Below are positions 27,254 to 36,858 of a stretch of DNA of 55,214 nt, piece by piece. Source of the stretch: an uncultured Bermanella sp. (GTDB lineage Bacteria; Pseudomonadota; Gammaproteobacteria; Pseudomonadales; Oceanobacteraceae); contig CAJXRF010000034.1 of assembly GCA_913058575.1 (NCBI GenBank), forward strand, positions 1 through 55,214, in the 5' to 3' direction. The translations under genes were made by a program, and so were the position numbers. Numbering within the stretch: position 1 is the first letter of the stretch; every line of letters begins with the position of its first letter. Under the pieces are notes generated by a model, which did not search any database, had not been told where the DNA came from, and was given only the letters and a program-made list of their open reading frames with translations.

Positions 27254-29590
27254 TTGAAATACCTTTTTATTATTTTAACCCTATATTTTAGCCATATTTA
27301 TCCGCTTTTCGGTGAAGAGCTGGACGGCTTGCACACGTCTGAACTGCACTATTGGTTAGAGCCAGAAGGGCAAACACCCAATTTATATGAGGTACTAGAA
27401 GACGCCCAATGGCAAAAGGTACAAGGGGAGTTGAATTTCGGTTATAACCAAAAAAAAGTATGGGTGATGCAAACCGTCGATAGCTACATGGATGGGGATT
27501 GGGTTTTTCAAATCCCTTACCCTCTGCTCGATTATTTGGACATATATTTACTAGAAAATAATAAGATTATTAAACAAGTACACACCGGAGATGCACGGTC
27601 ATTTGCCAGTCGCCAAGTATTAATGTCTGACTTTGTTTTAGAGGTGGTGACCGAGCCGGCGACTCAATATCAGCTTGTTATTCGCATACAAACAGACGGT
27701 ACCATGATGATGCCATGGGATTGGTACAACAAAGAAAATTATTTAAATCACGTGACCCAACAGCAATTTATTTATGGGGGCTATTATGGCATTTTGCTGG
27801 TTATGGCGCTTTATCATTTATTTATTTATTTAGTGGTGCGTGAAAGGGGGTATTTATTTTATGTGGCCAGTGTCTCGGCGTTTATGTTGTTGCAAATGAC
27901 ATTTGATGGCCGTGGCTTTGCGTGGTTTTGGCCTGATCGACCAGACCTTAACGCCATTATGTTTCCCATTGCTTACAGCCTTTATCAATTGGCGGTTTTA
28001 TCGTTTATATCGGTGTTTTTAAATCTGTCCCAAAGCAGTATGCGCCTGCATCGCTTGTTTGTGTTGATTCGTTTAATTGTTCTTTTTAATTTTACCGCCA
28101 TATTTTGGTTGCCTTATAAATATATTGTGCCGGTGATTGTCGTGACGGGCATGGTGGGGATTTTCTCTGGGTTATTAACCGGTGCGTATTTGTGGCATAA
28201 AGGTTTTACCGCTGCGCGCTTTTTTATCTGTGCGTTGGCAGTCTTTTTAGGGGGAGTGTTAATTATAAATTTCAGAGGGTTAGGGCTAGGAGAGGGGAGT
28301 TTTCTCACTCAGTATGGCTATTTACTAGGGTCTCTTTTAGAGGTTTTATTATTGGCTTTTTCACTGGCCGATCGGATTAACTCTGCCAATCGTCAAAAGC
28401 GTCAAGTGGAATTAAAATTAATCGCCAGTCAAGACGAACATTTAAATGCATTAAAGCGCTATCAAGAATTGTATGAGAATGCGCCTACCGGTAATTTTCA
28501 AGGAAATGATCAATACCAGTTTATTAGCGTTAATAATGCCTGTGCTCATATTTTCGGCTTTGAAAACCCAAGTGATATGTTAAAGGAAGTGAGGGATATT
28601 CGGGCTTTTTTAGCCTCCAACTTTAGTGATTACCAAAAAATGATACGCGACACTATTTTGCATGGAAAGGTCAGTGATAGGGAATTACAAATTTGTACTA
28701 AAGGTGGAAAGAAACGCTGGATTAGTGTCAGTATGCGCCATATTTTTGTGCATCAAAAAGAAGGTTTTGAAGGCGCTGTGCAAGACATTAGTGCCCGAAA
28801 AGAGTCGGATGAAATGCGCTTAGAATTAGACCAAGAGCGCTTAGACTTTATGGAGCAATTTTCACTAGGGGTGGCTAAAGAAATAAACAGTCCGCTAGGC
28901 AGTAATGTGGCTACCACCGCATTTATTAACGAGGGTGTAGACGACATTATTGAAAAACAAAACAGCCAAAATATTAACCAAAGTGATTACGCTCGTTTTT
29001 TTGATTTGGCCAAACAATCTTTATCTATTTTGTCGTCTAATCAAAAAAGTATTACCCGTGTGGTCAAACGTTTTCGAGATGTGAGTGTGCAACACTTAGG
29101 GTTAACCCTAAGTTATTTTAGTTTAAGAGAGCTCATTGATGAAACCATTGCTTCACAGCGCTGGAGAATTGCCGGCTGGCGGATAAATATAGAGTGTTCA
29201 AAAGAAATTCAAATGCACAGTTATAAAAAGGCCATTAATTTAGTGTTGGTTCAGTTAATTGATAATGCGCTTTTACACAGTGAGGCAGATAAAGATCAAG
29301 ACCCTGTTGTATGGGTAAGAGTAGAGCAAGATAGTGACGATAATATTCAAATCCTATTCAGCGATAACGGAAAAGGCATTGGCCAAGATCAGGCTAAAAA
29401 TTTAGGACAGCCGTTTTTTACCACTAAGCCTGGCAACGACGGTCATATCGGGCTTGGTTTATACATGGTGTACAATTTAACCAGTCGAATGTTAGAAGGG
29501 CGGCTGGTATTTCCGGTTGTGGGCAATGGTTTTTGTGTGAAGCTGATCATCGCCCGAAAAATTCATACACAAGAAAATAAAGGATTATGA
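27254..29590 (+). CDS. 7TM sensor kinase with PAS domain and a histidine-less H-box
   Basis: Translation probably starts at TTG 27254, giving a signal peptide (KYLFIILTLYFSHIYPLF). A 7TMR-DISM extracellular sensor domain follows (about residues 25-165), then seven membrane helices (about 175-375), a PAS domain (about 405-515; YENAPTGNFQGNDQYQFISV) and a kinase module. The HisKA helix reads FSLGVAKEINSPLGSNV near residue 540, where related kinases have VAHEINxPLG. Codon AAA encodes lysine in place of the phosphoacceptor histidine. The ATPase domain looks complete: N-box NALLHS, DNGKGIG, PFFTTK and GLGLYMVY. It may signal without autophosphorylation or be a pseudokinase. No response regulator is adjacent. 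Confidence 0.88.
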   Translation: MKYLFIILTLYFSHIYPLFGEELDGLHTSELHYWLEPEGQTPNLYEVLEDAQWQKVQGELNFGYNQKKVWVMQTVDSYMDGDWVFQIPYPLLDYLDIYLLENNKIIKQVHTGDARSFASRQVLMSDFVLEVVTEPATQYQLVIRIQTDGTMMMPWDWYNKENYLNHVTQQQFIYGGYYGILLVMALYHLFIYLVVRERGYLFYVASVSAFMLLQMTFDGRGFAWFWPDRPDLNAIMFPIAYSLYQLAVLSFISVFLNLSQSSMRLHRLFVLIRLIVLFNFTAIFWLPYKYIVPVIVVTGMVGIFSGLLTGAYLWHKGFTAARFFICALAVFLGGVLIINFRGLGLGEGSFLTQYGYLLGSLLEVLLLAFSLADRINSANRQKRQVELKLIASQDEHLNALKRYQELYENAPTGNFQGNDQYQFISVNNACAHIFGFENPSDMLKEVRDIRAFLASNFSDYQKMIRDTILHGKVSDRELQICTKGGKKRWISVSMRHIFVHQKEGFEGAVQDISARKESDEMRLELDQERLDFMEQFSLGVAKEINSPLGSNVATTAFINEGVDDIIEKQNSQNINQSDYARFFDLAKQSLSILSSNQKSITRVVKRFRDVSVQHLGLTLSYFSLRELIDETIASQRWRIAGWRINIECSKEIQMHSYKKAINLVLVQLIDNALLHSEADKDQDPVVWVRVEQDSDDNIQILFSDNGKGIGQDQAKNLGQPFFTTKPGNDGHIGLGLYMVYNLTSRMLEGRLVFPVVGNGFCVKLIIARKIHTQENKGL

Positions 29591-29721
29591 AAATAATGTG
29601 TGTGGGATAAGTAACGATGAATTAATTGAACAATTAGTGCATGCTTTTAACGTGCTTTTCATAGTAGAAATAGAATAAAGGTAGGATACTATTCGTGATG
29701 AAAGAGTATTTTAGAACTAGG

Positions 29722-30078
29722 CTAAGCTTTTGAAGCCCGTTTTCTATGATCCCCATGGCTTTGGTCAATAAAGCGTAAATCAGCGAGATGAGATTTTAAC
29801 TCCTCCCATATTAATAAAGCTTCTTTATCTTCGTTTATATGACGACGCAATAAAAACAGCGCCCGTTCTACTTCTTCGGTGAGGTGATTCCAGTCTTTTA
29901 ACTGATAGTGACACATGGCCAAATAACCCATGTATATGGGTTTTTGAGCAAATTCAGGCTGCCATTTTTGCAAGCTAATAAGGTGGCTTAAGCACAAAGC
30001 GTAGTGGTGGCGCTGATAATGGTTACGTGCCAAATGAGCATGATAGGTTGCAATGCAGTGTTTTAGGCTAGGCCACAT
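29722..30078 (-). CDS. Hypothetical small helical (TPR-like) protein
   Basis: The ATG at 30078 has AGGAGA upstream, so it is preferred over 30111. The 118-residue product reads as antiparallel helices (LKHCIATYHAHLARNHYQRH, ALCLSHLISLQKWQPEF, YMGYLAMCHYQLKDWNHLTE) that look like degenerate tetratricopeptide repeats. It is rich in His. No named family is recognised. It probably binds another protein (inference). Confidence 0.65.
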   Translation of the reverse strand: MWPSLKHCIATYHAHLARNHYQRHHYALCLSHLISLQKWQPEFAQKPIYMGYLAMCHYQLKDWNHLTEEVERALFLLRRHINEDKEALLIWEELKSHLADLRFIDQSHGDHRKRASKA

Positions 30079-30286
30079 TTTTAATCTCCTAAGTCCTAAA
30101 AGTATAGTCAAACTTAGGGATACAACAGGCTCTCGTGTGATTATTTTTTATATCATTGGCTTATATAAGCTTCATGGGGTTAAAAACTGGCCGTTATCGG
30201 GTGTTTATTTAGGAAAGGGAGTGAGACTTAAACGGATGCTATTTAAGTCACGCACTTTAAAGGGGAAGGGTGATGGCGCTTTTTAA

Positions 30287-30391
30287 ATGACAAGTGCAGA
30301 GCTGACTAAACAAATAGATCACCAAGTGATTAAAGCGAATCAGCCCAATGGCACTGCATGGGGCCGAGTCAATTTTAAGCGCTATTTTTAA
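30287..30391 (+). CDS. Possible 34-residue small protein
   Basis: An ORF begins at 30287 and ends three bases before the convergent RND gene. It encodes MTSAELTKQIDHQVIKANQP followed by NGTAWGRVNFKRYF, which has protein-like composition. It has no direct ribosome site, but a five-codon ORF (MALFK) preceded by AAGGGG ends in an ATGA overlap with it and could couple translation. A chance ORF is quite possible. Confidence 0.25.
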   Translation: MTSAELTKQIDHQVIKANQPNGTAWGRVNFKRYF

Positions 30392-30394
30392 CCG

Positions 30395-33300
30395 CTATTG
30401 GCTTTTATTTTTATAAACATAAAACAGCATAGGAATAAGAATCAGAGTAAAGAGTGTACTGATTAAGATGCCAAAAATTAAGCTAATGGCTAGACCATTG
30501 AATATGGGGTCATCAAGGATAAAAAATGCCCCTGTCATGGCAGCTAAGCCGGTGAGCAGTATGGGTTTGGCTCTTACGCTGGCGCTATTGATACAGGCTT
30601 GTATTAAAGGAGTGCCTTTTTGGACTTCTTGATTAATAAAGTCCACCAGTAAAATGGAGTTGCGTACAATAATGCCTGCCAGAGCGATCATGCCAATCAT
30701 GGACGTGGCGGTAAACTGAGCGCCTAATAAGGCGTGACCCGGCAGTACCCCGATAATGGTGAGGGGAATGGGTGCCATGATAATCAGCGGCACAAGATAA
30801 GATTTGAATTGTGCTACCACTAAAAGATATATAAGTATCATGCCTACACCGTAAGCAATGCCCATGTCTCGAAATGTCTCATAGGTAATTTGCCATTCCC
30901 CATCCCATTTGATTTCTGGTTGTAAAGAGACACTGGGCTGCTCAATGAAATATTGTTCAATAACAAATTGTTCGGAATTGAGGTTTCCTTCACTTAACTG
31001 GCTTGAAATATCAAACATGCCATAAAGTGGGCTGTCTAATGGTCCTGCCATGTCGGCAAATACATACACCACGGGCTTTAGATTTTTATGATAGCGAGTG
31101 TGGTCAACTTGGTTTTTTTCAATGCTTACCAATTCAGATAATGGAATTAAACGTCCATGAAGATTTTTAACATTTAACTGTAAAATGTTATCCAATGAGG
31201 CACGTTGCCCTGCTGAAAGTTGTAGGCGAATGGGCACCGCTATCTTTTGTTGGCTTGAATGTAAAAAGCTCACGTCTTCACCTTTAATAGCCGTATTAAG
31301 TGCTTTGACAATACTGGCATAGGGCACCAATAGTAACGCGGCTTTTTGTCGGTTAATGATGGCTTGCCATTTTAATTGGGGCGCTTCAATGCTGTCATCC
31401 ACATCAATGATGTCTTTACTGGTTTGAAATAGATTCTTTAACTGTTTTGCGGTCTGAGTTTGCTGGGAATAATTGGCCCCATACACCTCTGCCACGATGG
31501 GGTACATCACGGGAGGCCCTGGAGGCACTTCTACTATCTTTACGTTGGCGCGGTAAGGCTTGGCCAAAGCTTGAAGGGGGGCGCGCATTGCTAGAGCAAT
31601 TTGGTGACTGGCTTTAAAGCGTTCAGATTTATCTAATAAATTGACCTGAATGTCACCCATGTGAGGGGCTTGGCGTAAGTAATATTGGCGCACTAATCCA
31701 TTGAAATTGATGGGCGCATGCGTGCCTGCATATAGCTGATAGTCTTTTACTGACGGCTGAGTTTTTAAATAGCCTCCTAAAGTTTCTAATACCGAAAGGG
31801 TTTCTTCCATGGGGGTACCTTCGGGCATATCCACAATGATTTGCAATTCAGACTTATTATCAAAGGGCAGCATTTTCATCACCACCACTTTAAAAACAGG
31901 AAGGGATACCGCTAATAGCATTAACGTAATGACAAACAACAACATGAGGCGACGATTTTTGTTTTGTTTGTCACCGCTAATTAATGGCCGAATTATGTTA
32001 TCAAACAGTGAGTAGATTTTATTATTGTGAGGCTCATTATCTTGGTGGCTGGTTTGATTAAAATTAGCGTAATGATGGTTTGAATGATGCTTTTTTAATA
32101 GTTTATAAGATAACCACGGGGTTACAATAAACGCCACCATTAATGATATGAGCATGCCTGTGCTGGCATTTATGGGAATAGGGCTCATGTAGGGGCCCAT
32201 TAACCCGCTAACAAAGGCCATAGGCATAAGGGCCGCGATAACAGTGAACGTTGCCAGAATTGTCGGCCCCCCCACTTCATCCACGGCTTTGGGAATGACG
32301 GTTAATAAATCTTTGTTTGACTTCATATTTCGATGAATATTTTCAACCACCACAATGGCATCGTCTACTAATATGCCAATGGAAAAGATCAGGGCAAATA
32401 ATGAAATTCGGTTTAGGGTAAACCCCCACGCCCAAGAAGCAAAGAGTGTAATGGCTAAGGTAATTAATATGGCAGCACCTACGATAATGCCTTCACGCCA
32501 ACTCATGCTAAGCAACACTAAAATGATCACAGCCAGGGTGGCAAATAATAATTTAGCAATGAGCTTATCGCTTTTATCTTTGGCGGTATCGCCGTAGTTA
32601 CGGGTAACAGTTACTGCTACGTTTGCTGGAATTAGAGTGTTTTTTAATTGCTCAATACGCTTTTTAACGGCCTGAGTAATATCAAAGGCATTTTGTCCAG
32701 CTTGTTTGGCAATGGCTAGGGTTACAGCGGGCATGGTGTTGGTGAGGTTTTTTTGAAAGTGAAAAACGTGCTGTTTGGGTGTGTCAGCTTGGAGTTTTAT
32801 GTCTGCCACGTCCTCTAAGTACACGGCCTTAGGGTTTTGGGTGCTCGATGAAATACCCACGATGAGTTGCGATATTTGTTGGGGGGTACTTAAGAAATTA
32901 CCCGCCTGAAACTTTACCACTTCATTGTGGTTGATAATGTCAGCAGCAGGGCTGCTAAAGTTACTGTCTTGCAGCGCTTGACGAATAGATTCAATGTCTA
33001 AACCAAATGCTTTTAATTTAATGGGGTCTAATTCTACCGTCACCACATCTTGGTGCTCCCCTTGGGTATATATGTCTCGTGTGCCTTTAATTTGTTTTAG
33101 TTGTGTCTCCAAGGCATGAGCGAGTTTGGTTAAGTCTCGCGGCGTCACGGAGTCATCTTTTGAATAAAGTGTTAAAGACATGATGGGCACATCATCAATG
33201 CCTTGAGGTTTAATTAAGGGCTGACTAGCTCCCAAGTGTTTGGGTAGCCAATCGCTGTGGCTATACACTTGGTTGTATAAATTTAAAATGGCTTCTTCGC

Positions 33301-33634
33301 GAGCCAGCCCCACTTTAAATACAATAGTGATGGTCGATAATCCAGCTTGGCTCACGCTGTAAATGTCATCTACCCCTTTGATTTCAGATAAAACTTGTTC
33401 AGCAGGGGTACTTATTAGGCTTTCTACTTCTTGGCTAGTAGCCCCTGGAAAAGCTATGAAGACATTGGCAAATGTCACATCAATTTGAGGTTCTTCTTCT
33501 TTAGGGGTGACGATAATGGCAAAAAAACCCATTAATAAACCCAATAATGCCAGTAACGGGGTAAGGGCATTATTTTGAAATATGCTGGCCAGTCGCCCGC
33601 TGAATCCTAAGGGCTGGGAATTTGTTTGGCTCAT
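30395..33634 (-). CDS. RND efflux permease (AcrB/HAE1-like)
   Basis: This 1079-residue inner membrane transporter is of the RND superfamily and exports drugs or other compounds using the proton gradient. The first membrane helix (LTPLLALLGLLMGFFAIIV) is followed by the conserved TPKEEEPQIDVTFANVFIAF and PGATSQEVESLISTPAEQVL. FSIGILVDDAIVVVENI (about residues 415-431) is the typical TM4 motif with paired aspartates for proton relay. A second repeat has ALAGIIVRNSILLVDFI near residue 990. Its ATG overlaps the adaptor gene's stop (ATGA). No outer membrane channel gene is nearby, so a TolC-like protein elsewhere must serve it. Confidence 0.94.
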   Translation of the reverse strand: MSQTNSQPLGFSGRLASIFQNNALTPLLALLGLLMGFFAIIVTPKEEEPQIDVTFANVFIAFPGATSQEVESLISTPAEQVLSEIKGVDDIYSVSQAGLSTITIVFKVGLAREEAILNLYNQVYSHSDWLPKHLGASQPLIKPQGIDDVPIMSLTLYSKDDSVTPRDLTKLAHALETQLKQIKGTRDIYTQGEHQDVVTVELDPIKLKAFGLDIESIRQALQDSNFSSPAADIINHNEVVKFQAGNFLSTPQQISQLIVGISSSTQNPKAVYLEDVADIKLQADTPKQHVFHFQKNLTNTMPAVTLAIAKQAGQNAFDITQAVKKRIEQLKNTLIPANVAVTVTRNYGDTAKDKSDKLIAKLLFATLAVIILVLLSMSWREGIIVGAAILITLAITLFASWAWGFTLNRISLFALIFSIGILVDDAIVVVENIHRNMKSNKDLLTVIPKAVDEVGGPTILATFTVIAALMPMAFVSGLMGPYMSPIPINASTGMLISLMVAFIVTPWLSYKLLKKHHSNHHYANFNQTSHQDNEPHNNKIYSLFDNIIRPLISGDKQNKNRRLMLLFVITLMLLAVSLPVFKVVVMKMLPFDNKSELQIIVDMPEGTPMEETLSVLETLGGYLKTQPSVKDYQLYAGTHAPINFNGLVRQYYLRQAPHMGDIQVNLLDKSERFKASHQIALAMRAPLQALAKPYRANVKIVEVPPGPPVMYPIVAEVYGANYSQQTQTAKQLKNLFQTSKDIIDVDDSIEAPQLKWQAIINRQKAALLLVPYASIVKALNTAIKGEDVSFLHSSQQKIAVPIRLQLSAGQRASLDNILQLNVKNLHGRLIPLSELVSIEKNQVDHTRYHKNLKPVVYVFADMAGPLDSPLYGMFDISSQLSEGNLNSEQFVIEQYFIEQPSVSLQPEIKWDGEWQITYETFRDMGIAYGVGMILIYLLVVAQFKSYLVPLIIMAPIPLTIIGVLPGHALLGAQFTATSMIGMIALAGIIVRNSILLVDFINQEVQKGTPLIQACINSASVRAKPILLTGLAAMTGAFFILDDPIFNGLAISLIFGILISTLFTLILIPMLFYVYKNKSQ

Positions 33635-34683
33635 TTTTGTAACCCTTGTGTGGCCAGCACCTTATAAGCATGAACATATATTTGTTCTCTTTCCCGTAAG
33701 CCCGCCAGTACTTCAACTTGCCCATTCACACCCTTGCCACTTAAGTGTTGCCCAAGGCGAACTTGTCTTAACAAAGCATTCTCATCTTGTGATTTGACAT
33801 ATACCGCACTTAGTTCGCCATTTTTAATGATGGCGCTTTCAGGAATGCTCATCATTTTTTTTGACCCTACTGGAATATTTAATTTTACCCACATGCCAGG
33901 AAATAAATTTAGTCCCTGGGCACTAATATTAACTCTAACTTTAAAGCTGTGGTTTTCAGCGTCAGCATAGGGAAACACGGTGACTTTTTGAGAGGCGATG
34001 ACTTGCTTGTTATGCAGAATTTGAAATTCATCTAAATGACTAATTTGCGCAGCAAGGCGTTGTGGAATATGGGCTACGGCTCGCAATTGATCTAGAGATA
34101 AGCCGGTCATAAGTTTACTGCCCACTGACACCGATTCCCCCACTTGCACATGCAAGGCTTTAACAATACCTGAATAAGGGGCATAAATTTGGGTGTAATT
34201 GAATTGCTCCTGAGCTTGCTCTTGCAAAGCACTGGCCGCTTTAACGGCTGCTGCGGAACTGGCCGCCTGAGCTTTAAGGGTATCCATTTTGCCTTTTGAA
34301 AGAGAGCCTTGTTTGTACAAGGCTAGGCTGCGATTAAATTCTAACTGGCGTGCATCATCTTCTGCTTTAAATTGATTTAATTGTGCAGTGGCTCTTTTTA
34401 GGGCGGCTTTTTGGGTTTTATCTCTGAGTTGAATAAGTAAGTTACCTTTTTCAACCACATCATTTACATCAAAGAGAATCTCATTAATACGACCGCCAGT
34501 TTGAGCGCTTAGGGTGCTTTCATTTACCGCTTCGAGGGTGGCTTCTAATTGAAACCAGTTTTGCACAGTTTTACTGACCACTCGCATAAGTGCTTGATCG
34601 TTGGAAGTGCGTGACTCGTAAGGGGTTTGGCCAAAACTACTAAATGTTGTAAACAGACAGAGCCCTAATACTATGATTCTCAT
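33631..34683 (-). CDS. RND periplasmic adaptor (membrane fusion protein)
   Basis: The ATG at 34683 is chosen because GAGGAAAG precedes it; the frame is open to 34698. The 350-residue product has a signal peptide (RIIVLGLCLFTTFSSFGQ). The lipoyl-like segment is split, with TLSAQTGGRINEILFDVNDV near residue 65 and APYSGIVKALHVQVGESV near 170. Between them lies an alpha-helical hairpin, QLEFNRSLALYKQGSLSKGK. The beta-barrel segment is near 230-300. It bridges the permease to the outer membrane channel. It is the first gene of the two-gene efflux operon. Confidence 0.92.
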   Translation of the reverse strand: MRIIVLGLCLFTTFSSFGQTPYESRTSNDQALMRVVSKTVQNWFQLEATLEAVNESTLSAQTGGRINEILFDVNDVVEKGNLLIQLRDKTQKAALKRATAQLNQFKAEDDARQLEFNRSLALYKQGSLSKGKMDTLKAQAASSAAAVKAASALQEQAQEQFNYTQIYAPYSGIVKALHVQVGESVSVGSKLMTGLSLDQLRAVAHIPQRLAAQISHLDEFQILHNKQVIASQKVTVFPYADAENHSFKVRVNISAQGLNLFPGMWVKLNIPVGSKKMMSIPESAIIKNGELSAVYVKSQDENALLRQVRLGQHLSGKGVNGQVEVLAGLREREQIYVHAYKVLATQGLQK

Positions 34684-35149
34684 GTGCTTTCCTCGCATTG
34701 GCCTTGTTGTTTAGTGTAGAGCATGGTGTCTTAAATAAACTCTGTCATGCAGCGGTTGTTATTCGATTACTTTAAATTAGATTTTGCTAATATACTATAG
34801 GCATTAATTGATGGCAATGCTCTATGGGAGGAATAGACAATAGGGTTTTAAGATGATGAATAGTTGAGGTTAATGGCATTAACTAACCTCTGTAGCCATT
34901 AAGGAAGAAGTTCAGGAGTAGAATTTATTCTAAGTTTGTGAATAATTTTGATGTTTTTAAATTGCGCTATTTATTTTTAAAGTGATTTTTTATGAAGCGC
35001 TTGTATTCTTTAGTGTAGATTAGTAAGTGGTTTGGTTTTGTCGTGCTTATACCTGAATAAGGCTGTAGAAAGTATGTTTAAGTCTAGTGGGGATTGTGAG
35101 TTATACCTATCGAGCCATTGGGAATTAGCCTCTAAAACAGTTGATATAG
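34684..35149. other. Intergenic region upstream of the efflux operon
   Basis: About 465 bases without a supported gene. It must contain the promoter of the adaptor/permease operon. A 40-codon ORF (35074-35196) partly overlaps the small ORF at 35150 in another frame and is less convincing. I see no obvious operator palindrome, repeat or RNA. Confidence 0.4.
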
Positions 35150-35290
35150 ATGTCGCCACTTGCTTTTACCTTGCAAGAATTAGACTGGTTAAATAGTATC
35201 GATGGGACTTTCATTTTAGCTCAATACAAGCTGGCCTGTTTGTATTGTGAATCGCAGGGTAAAAAGCGGAACTTTTCATGCAAAAAATAG
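35150..35290 (+). CDS. Possible small protein overlapping the hydrolase start
   Basis: A 46-codon ORF reads MSPLAFTLQELDWLNSIDGT, then FILAQYKLACLYCESQG and a basic end, with a CxxC pair (CLYC). It overlaps the start of the alpha/beta hydrolase by 13 bases, so its stop would allow reinitiation there. Composition is protein-like, but no ribosome site is visible and a TAG lies immediately upstream. It may also be the 3' remnant of a lost gene. Confidence 0.35.
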   Translation: MSPLAFTLQELDWLNSIDGTFILAQYKLACLYCESQGKKRNFSCKK

Positions 35291-36186
35291 CGTTTACCAC
35301 ACAAGACCAGCAAGTGTTACAGGGTTTTTTCTTTCCCAGTGAAAACCCAAAGGCTTTGATATTATTGGCCAGTGCCCTTGGGGTGCCGCAGCAATATTAT
35401 AAGCACTATGCGACTTTTTTAGCGCAAGCTGGTTTTCAATGCATGACCTTTGATTATCGCGGTACTGGCATATCCACTTATGAAGGGAAACTTAGCAACA
35501 TAGAATTATCTCAATGGGGAACCCATGATTTAGAGGCCGCCATACAAGAAGCGAAAAGCCGAGCGGGTAATGGCGAAAATGAAACCCCGGTATTTCTAGT
35601 GGGGCACAGTATAGGGGGGCAGTTATTAGGGCTGGCTAAAAGTGCCAACAGTTTGCATGGAGCCGTGTTTGTAGGATCATCGGCGCCGTTTTGGAAGCGC
35701 TGGCCTTTTCCGAGGAACCTCTATATCGGCTTTGTGTGCAGTGTGTTATTGCCCGCGTTATCTTTTGCTAGTGACATGTATCCGGCTCGCGCTGTGGGGC
35801 TTTCTTCCATGGATTTACCCGCCACTTGTGCAAGAGATTGGGGGAAATGGATGCGAGACAAAGATTATTTATTGGGTGAGCGTTTTGGTTTACCACAAGA
35901 GGGTTATGAAAATTATAATAAGCCCTTATTAAGTTTAGCGTTTGATGACGATGATTTTGCACCGAAAATAAATGTCGATTATCTTTTGAGTTTTTATAAG
36001 AACGCCAACATTAGCAATGAGTTTATTACACATGGCTCTTTAAAATTAGGGCCTATTGACCACATGGGCTTTTTTAAGCAAAAGTTTCGCACGACCCTGT
36101 GGCAAAAAAGCCTTGATTGGTTTGAGTGTCAGCTGCCTAACTCCATAAGTAGTGTAGGCCCTAAGGCGAGTGCACTGCTCCAGTGA
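35278..36186 (+). CDS. Alpha/beta hydrolase (COG4757-type)
   Basis: This 302-residue cytoplasmic hydrolase belongs to the serine aminopeptidase S33-like group. The oxyanion region LASALGVPQQYYKHYATFLA is followed by TFDYRGTGIS. The nucleophile elbow is VGHSIGGQLLGL (about residues 108-119). An acid residue in SLAFDDDDFAP and the histidine of GPIDHMGFF complete a plausible triad. This matches predicted alpha/beta hydrolases of COG4757, whose substrates are unknown. GCGGAAC lies before the start. The convergent PadR gene lies downstream. Confidence 0.85.
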   Translation: MQKIAFTTQDQQVLQGFFFPSENPKALILLASALGVPQQYYKHYATFLAQAGFQCMTFDYRGTGISTYEGKLSNIELSQWGTHDLEAAIQEAKSRAGNGENETPVFLVGHSIGGQLLGLAKSANSLHGAVFVGSSAPFWKRWPFPRNLYIGFVCSVLLPALSFASDMYPARAVGLSSMDLPATCARDWGKWMRDKDYLLGERFGLPQEGYENYNKPLLSLAFDDDDFAPKINVDYLLSFYKNANISNEFITHGSLKLGPIDHMGFFKQKFRTTLWQKSLDWFECQLPNSISSVGPKASALLQ

Positions 36187-36247
36187 AGCGGCAGGGGGTT
36201 ATGATGCTTCAGAGCCTTAAACTTTCAATTTAGTATTTCACAATACT

Positions 36248-36778
36248 CTATTTAAAATACTCCTCCACTTCTTGAGCCCATTGCAACCAAGCATGCTCCC
36301 CTAAAATGCCCCGCCGTAAGGTTAAATAAGGCAAAGAAAATTGTTTCTTTTGCTCACTATTAAGGGCTTTAAAGTCTTTCTCAAATTCTAAAAACGTATT
36401 GAGCATGCGGGTATGCATGTCTTTATGTTCGGCAATTTCCTTTTGAATAACGCTTATGTCCACTAAGTGACCCGCATATAACTTAACCAATAAACCGTCG
36501 TTCACTTTGCTTATTTTTATAGGGGTTTCAATCCATTGCATTAACGCGTCATGGCCTGGCTTTGTAATGTGGTAAACCTTGCGATCGGGCTTACCTTGTT
36601 GGGTTTGAGTTTCAAACTCAATTAAGCCTTCACTGTGCATTTTTTTAAGCTGCAGATAAATTTGCTGATGGCTGGCATTCCAGAAAAACCCTAAGCGCTC
36701 TTTAAAGCGCTTTAATAGGTCGTAGCCAGAACCTTGCTCGGTTTCTAATAAGGTCAGGATAGCGTGTTTAAGTGACAT
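36248..36778 (-). CDS. PadR-family transcriptional regulator
   Basis: The ATG at 36778 gives the family start MSLKHAILTLLETEQGSGYD. The 176-residue protein has the PadR winged helix (about residues 5-80; SHQQIYLQLKKMHSEGLIEF, then RKVYHITKPGHDAL for the wing) and a C-terminal helical dimerisation domain (Vir_act_alpha_C, about 90-175). It diverges from the flavoprotein at 36989 across two matching palindromes and likely represses that gene and itself. Confidence 0.9.
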   Translation of the reverse strand: MSLKHAILTLLETEQGSGYDLLKRFKERLGFFWNASHQQIYLQLKKMHSEGLIEFETQTQQGKPDRKVYHITKPGHDALMQWIETPIKISKVNDGLLVKLYAGHLVDISVIQKEIAEHKDMHTRMLNTFLEFEKDFKALNSEQKKQFSLPYLTLRRGILGEHAWLQWAQEVEEYFK

Positions 36779-36858
36779 GTTGGTTCCATTGAAACGAGTG
36801 CCTGATGTTGCTGCGTGGCCCATTATATAACCCCCTTTCCCCTAAAGACCAAATTTAT

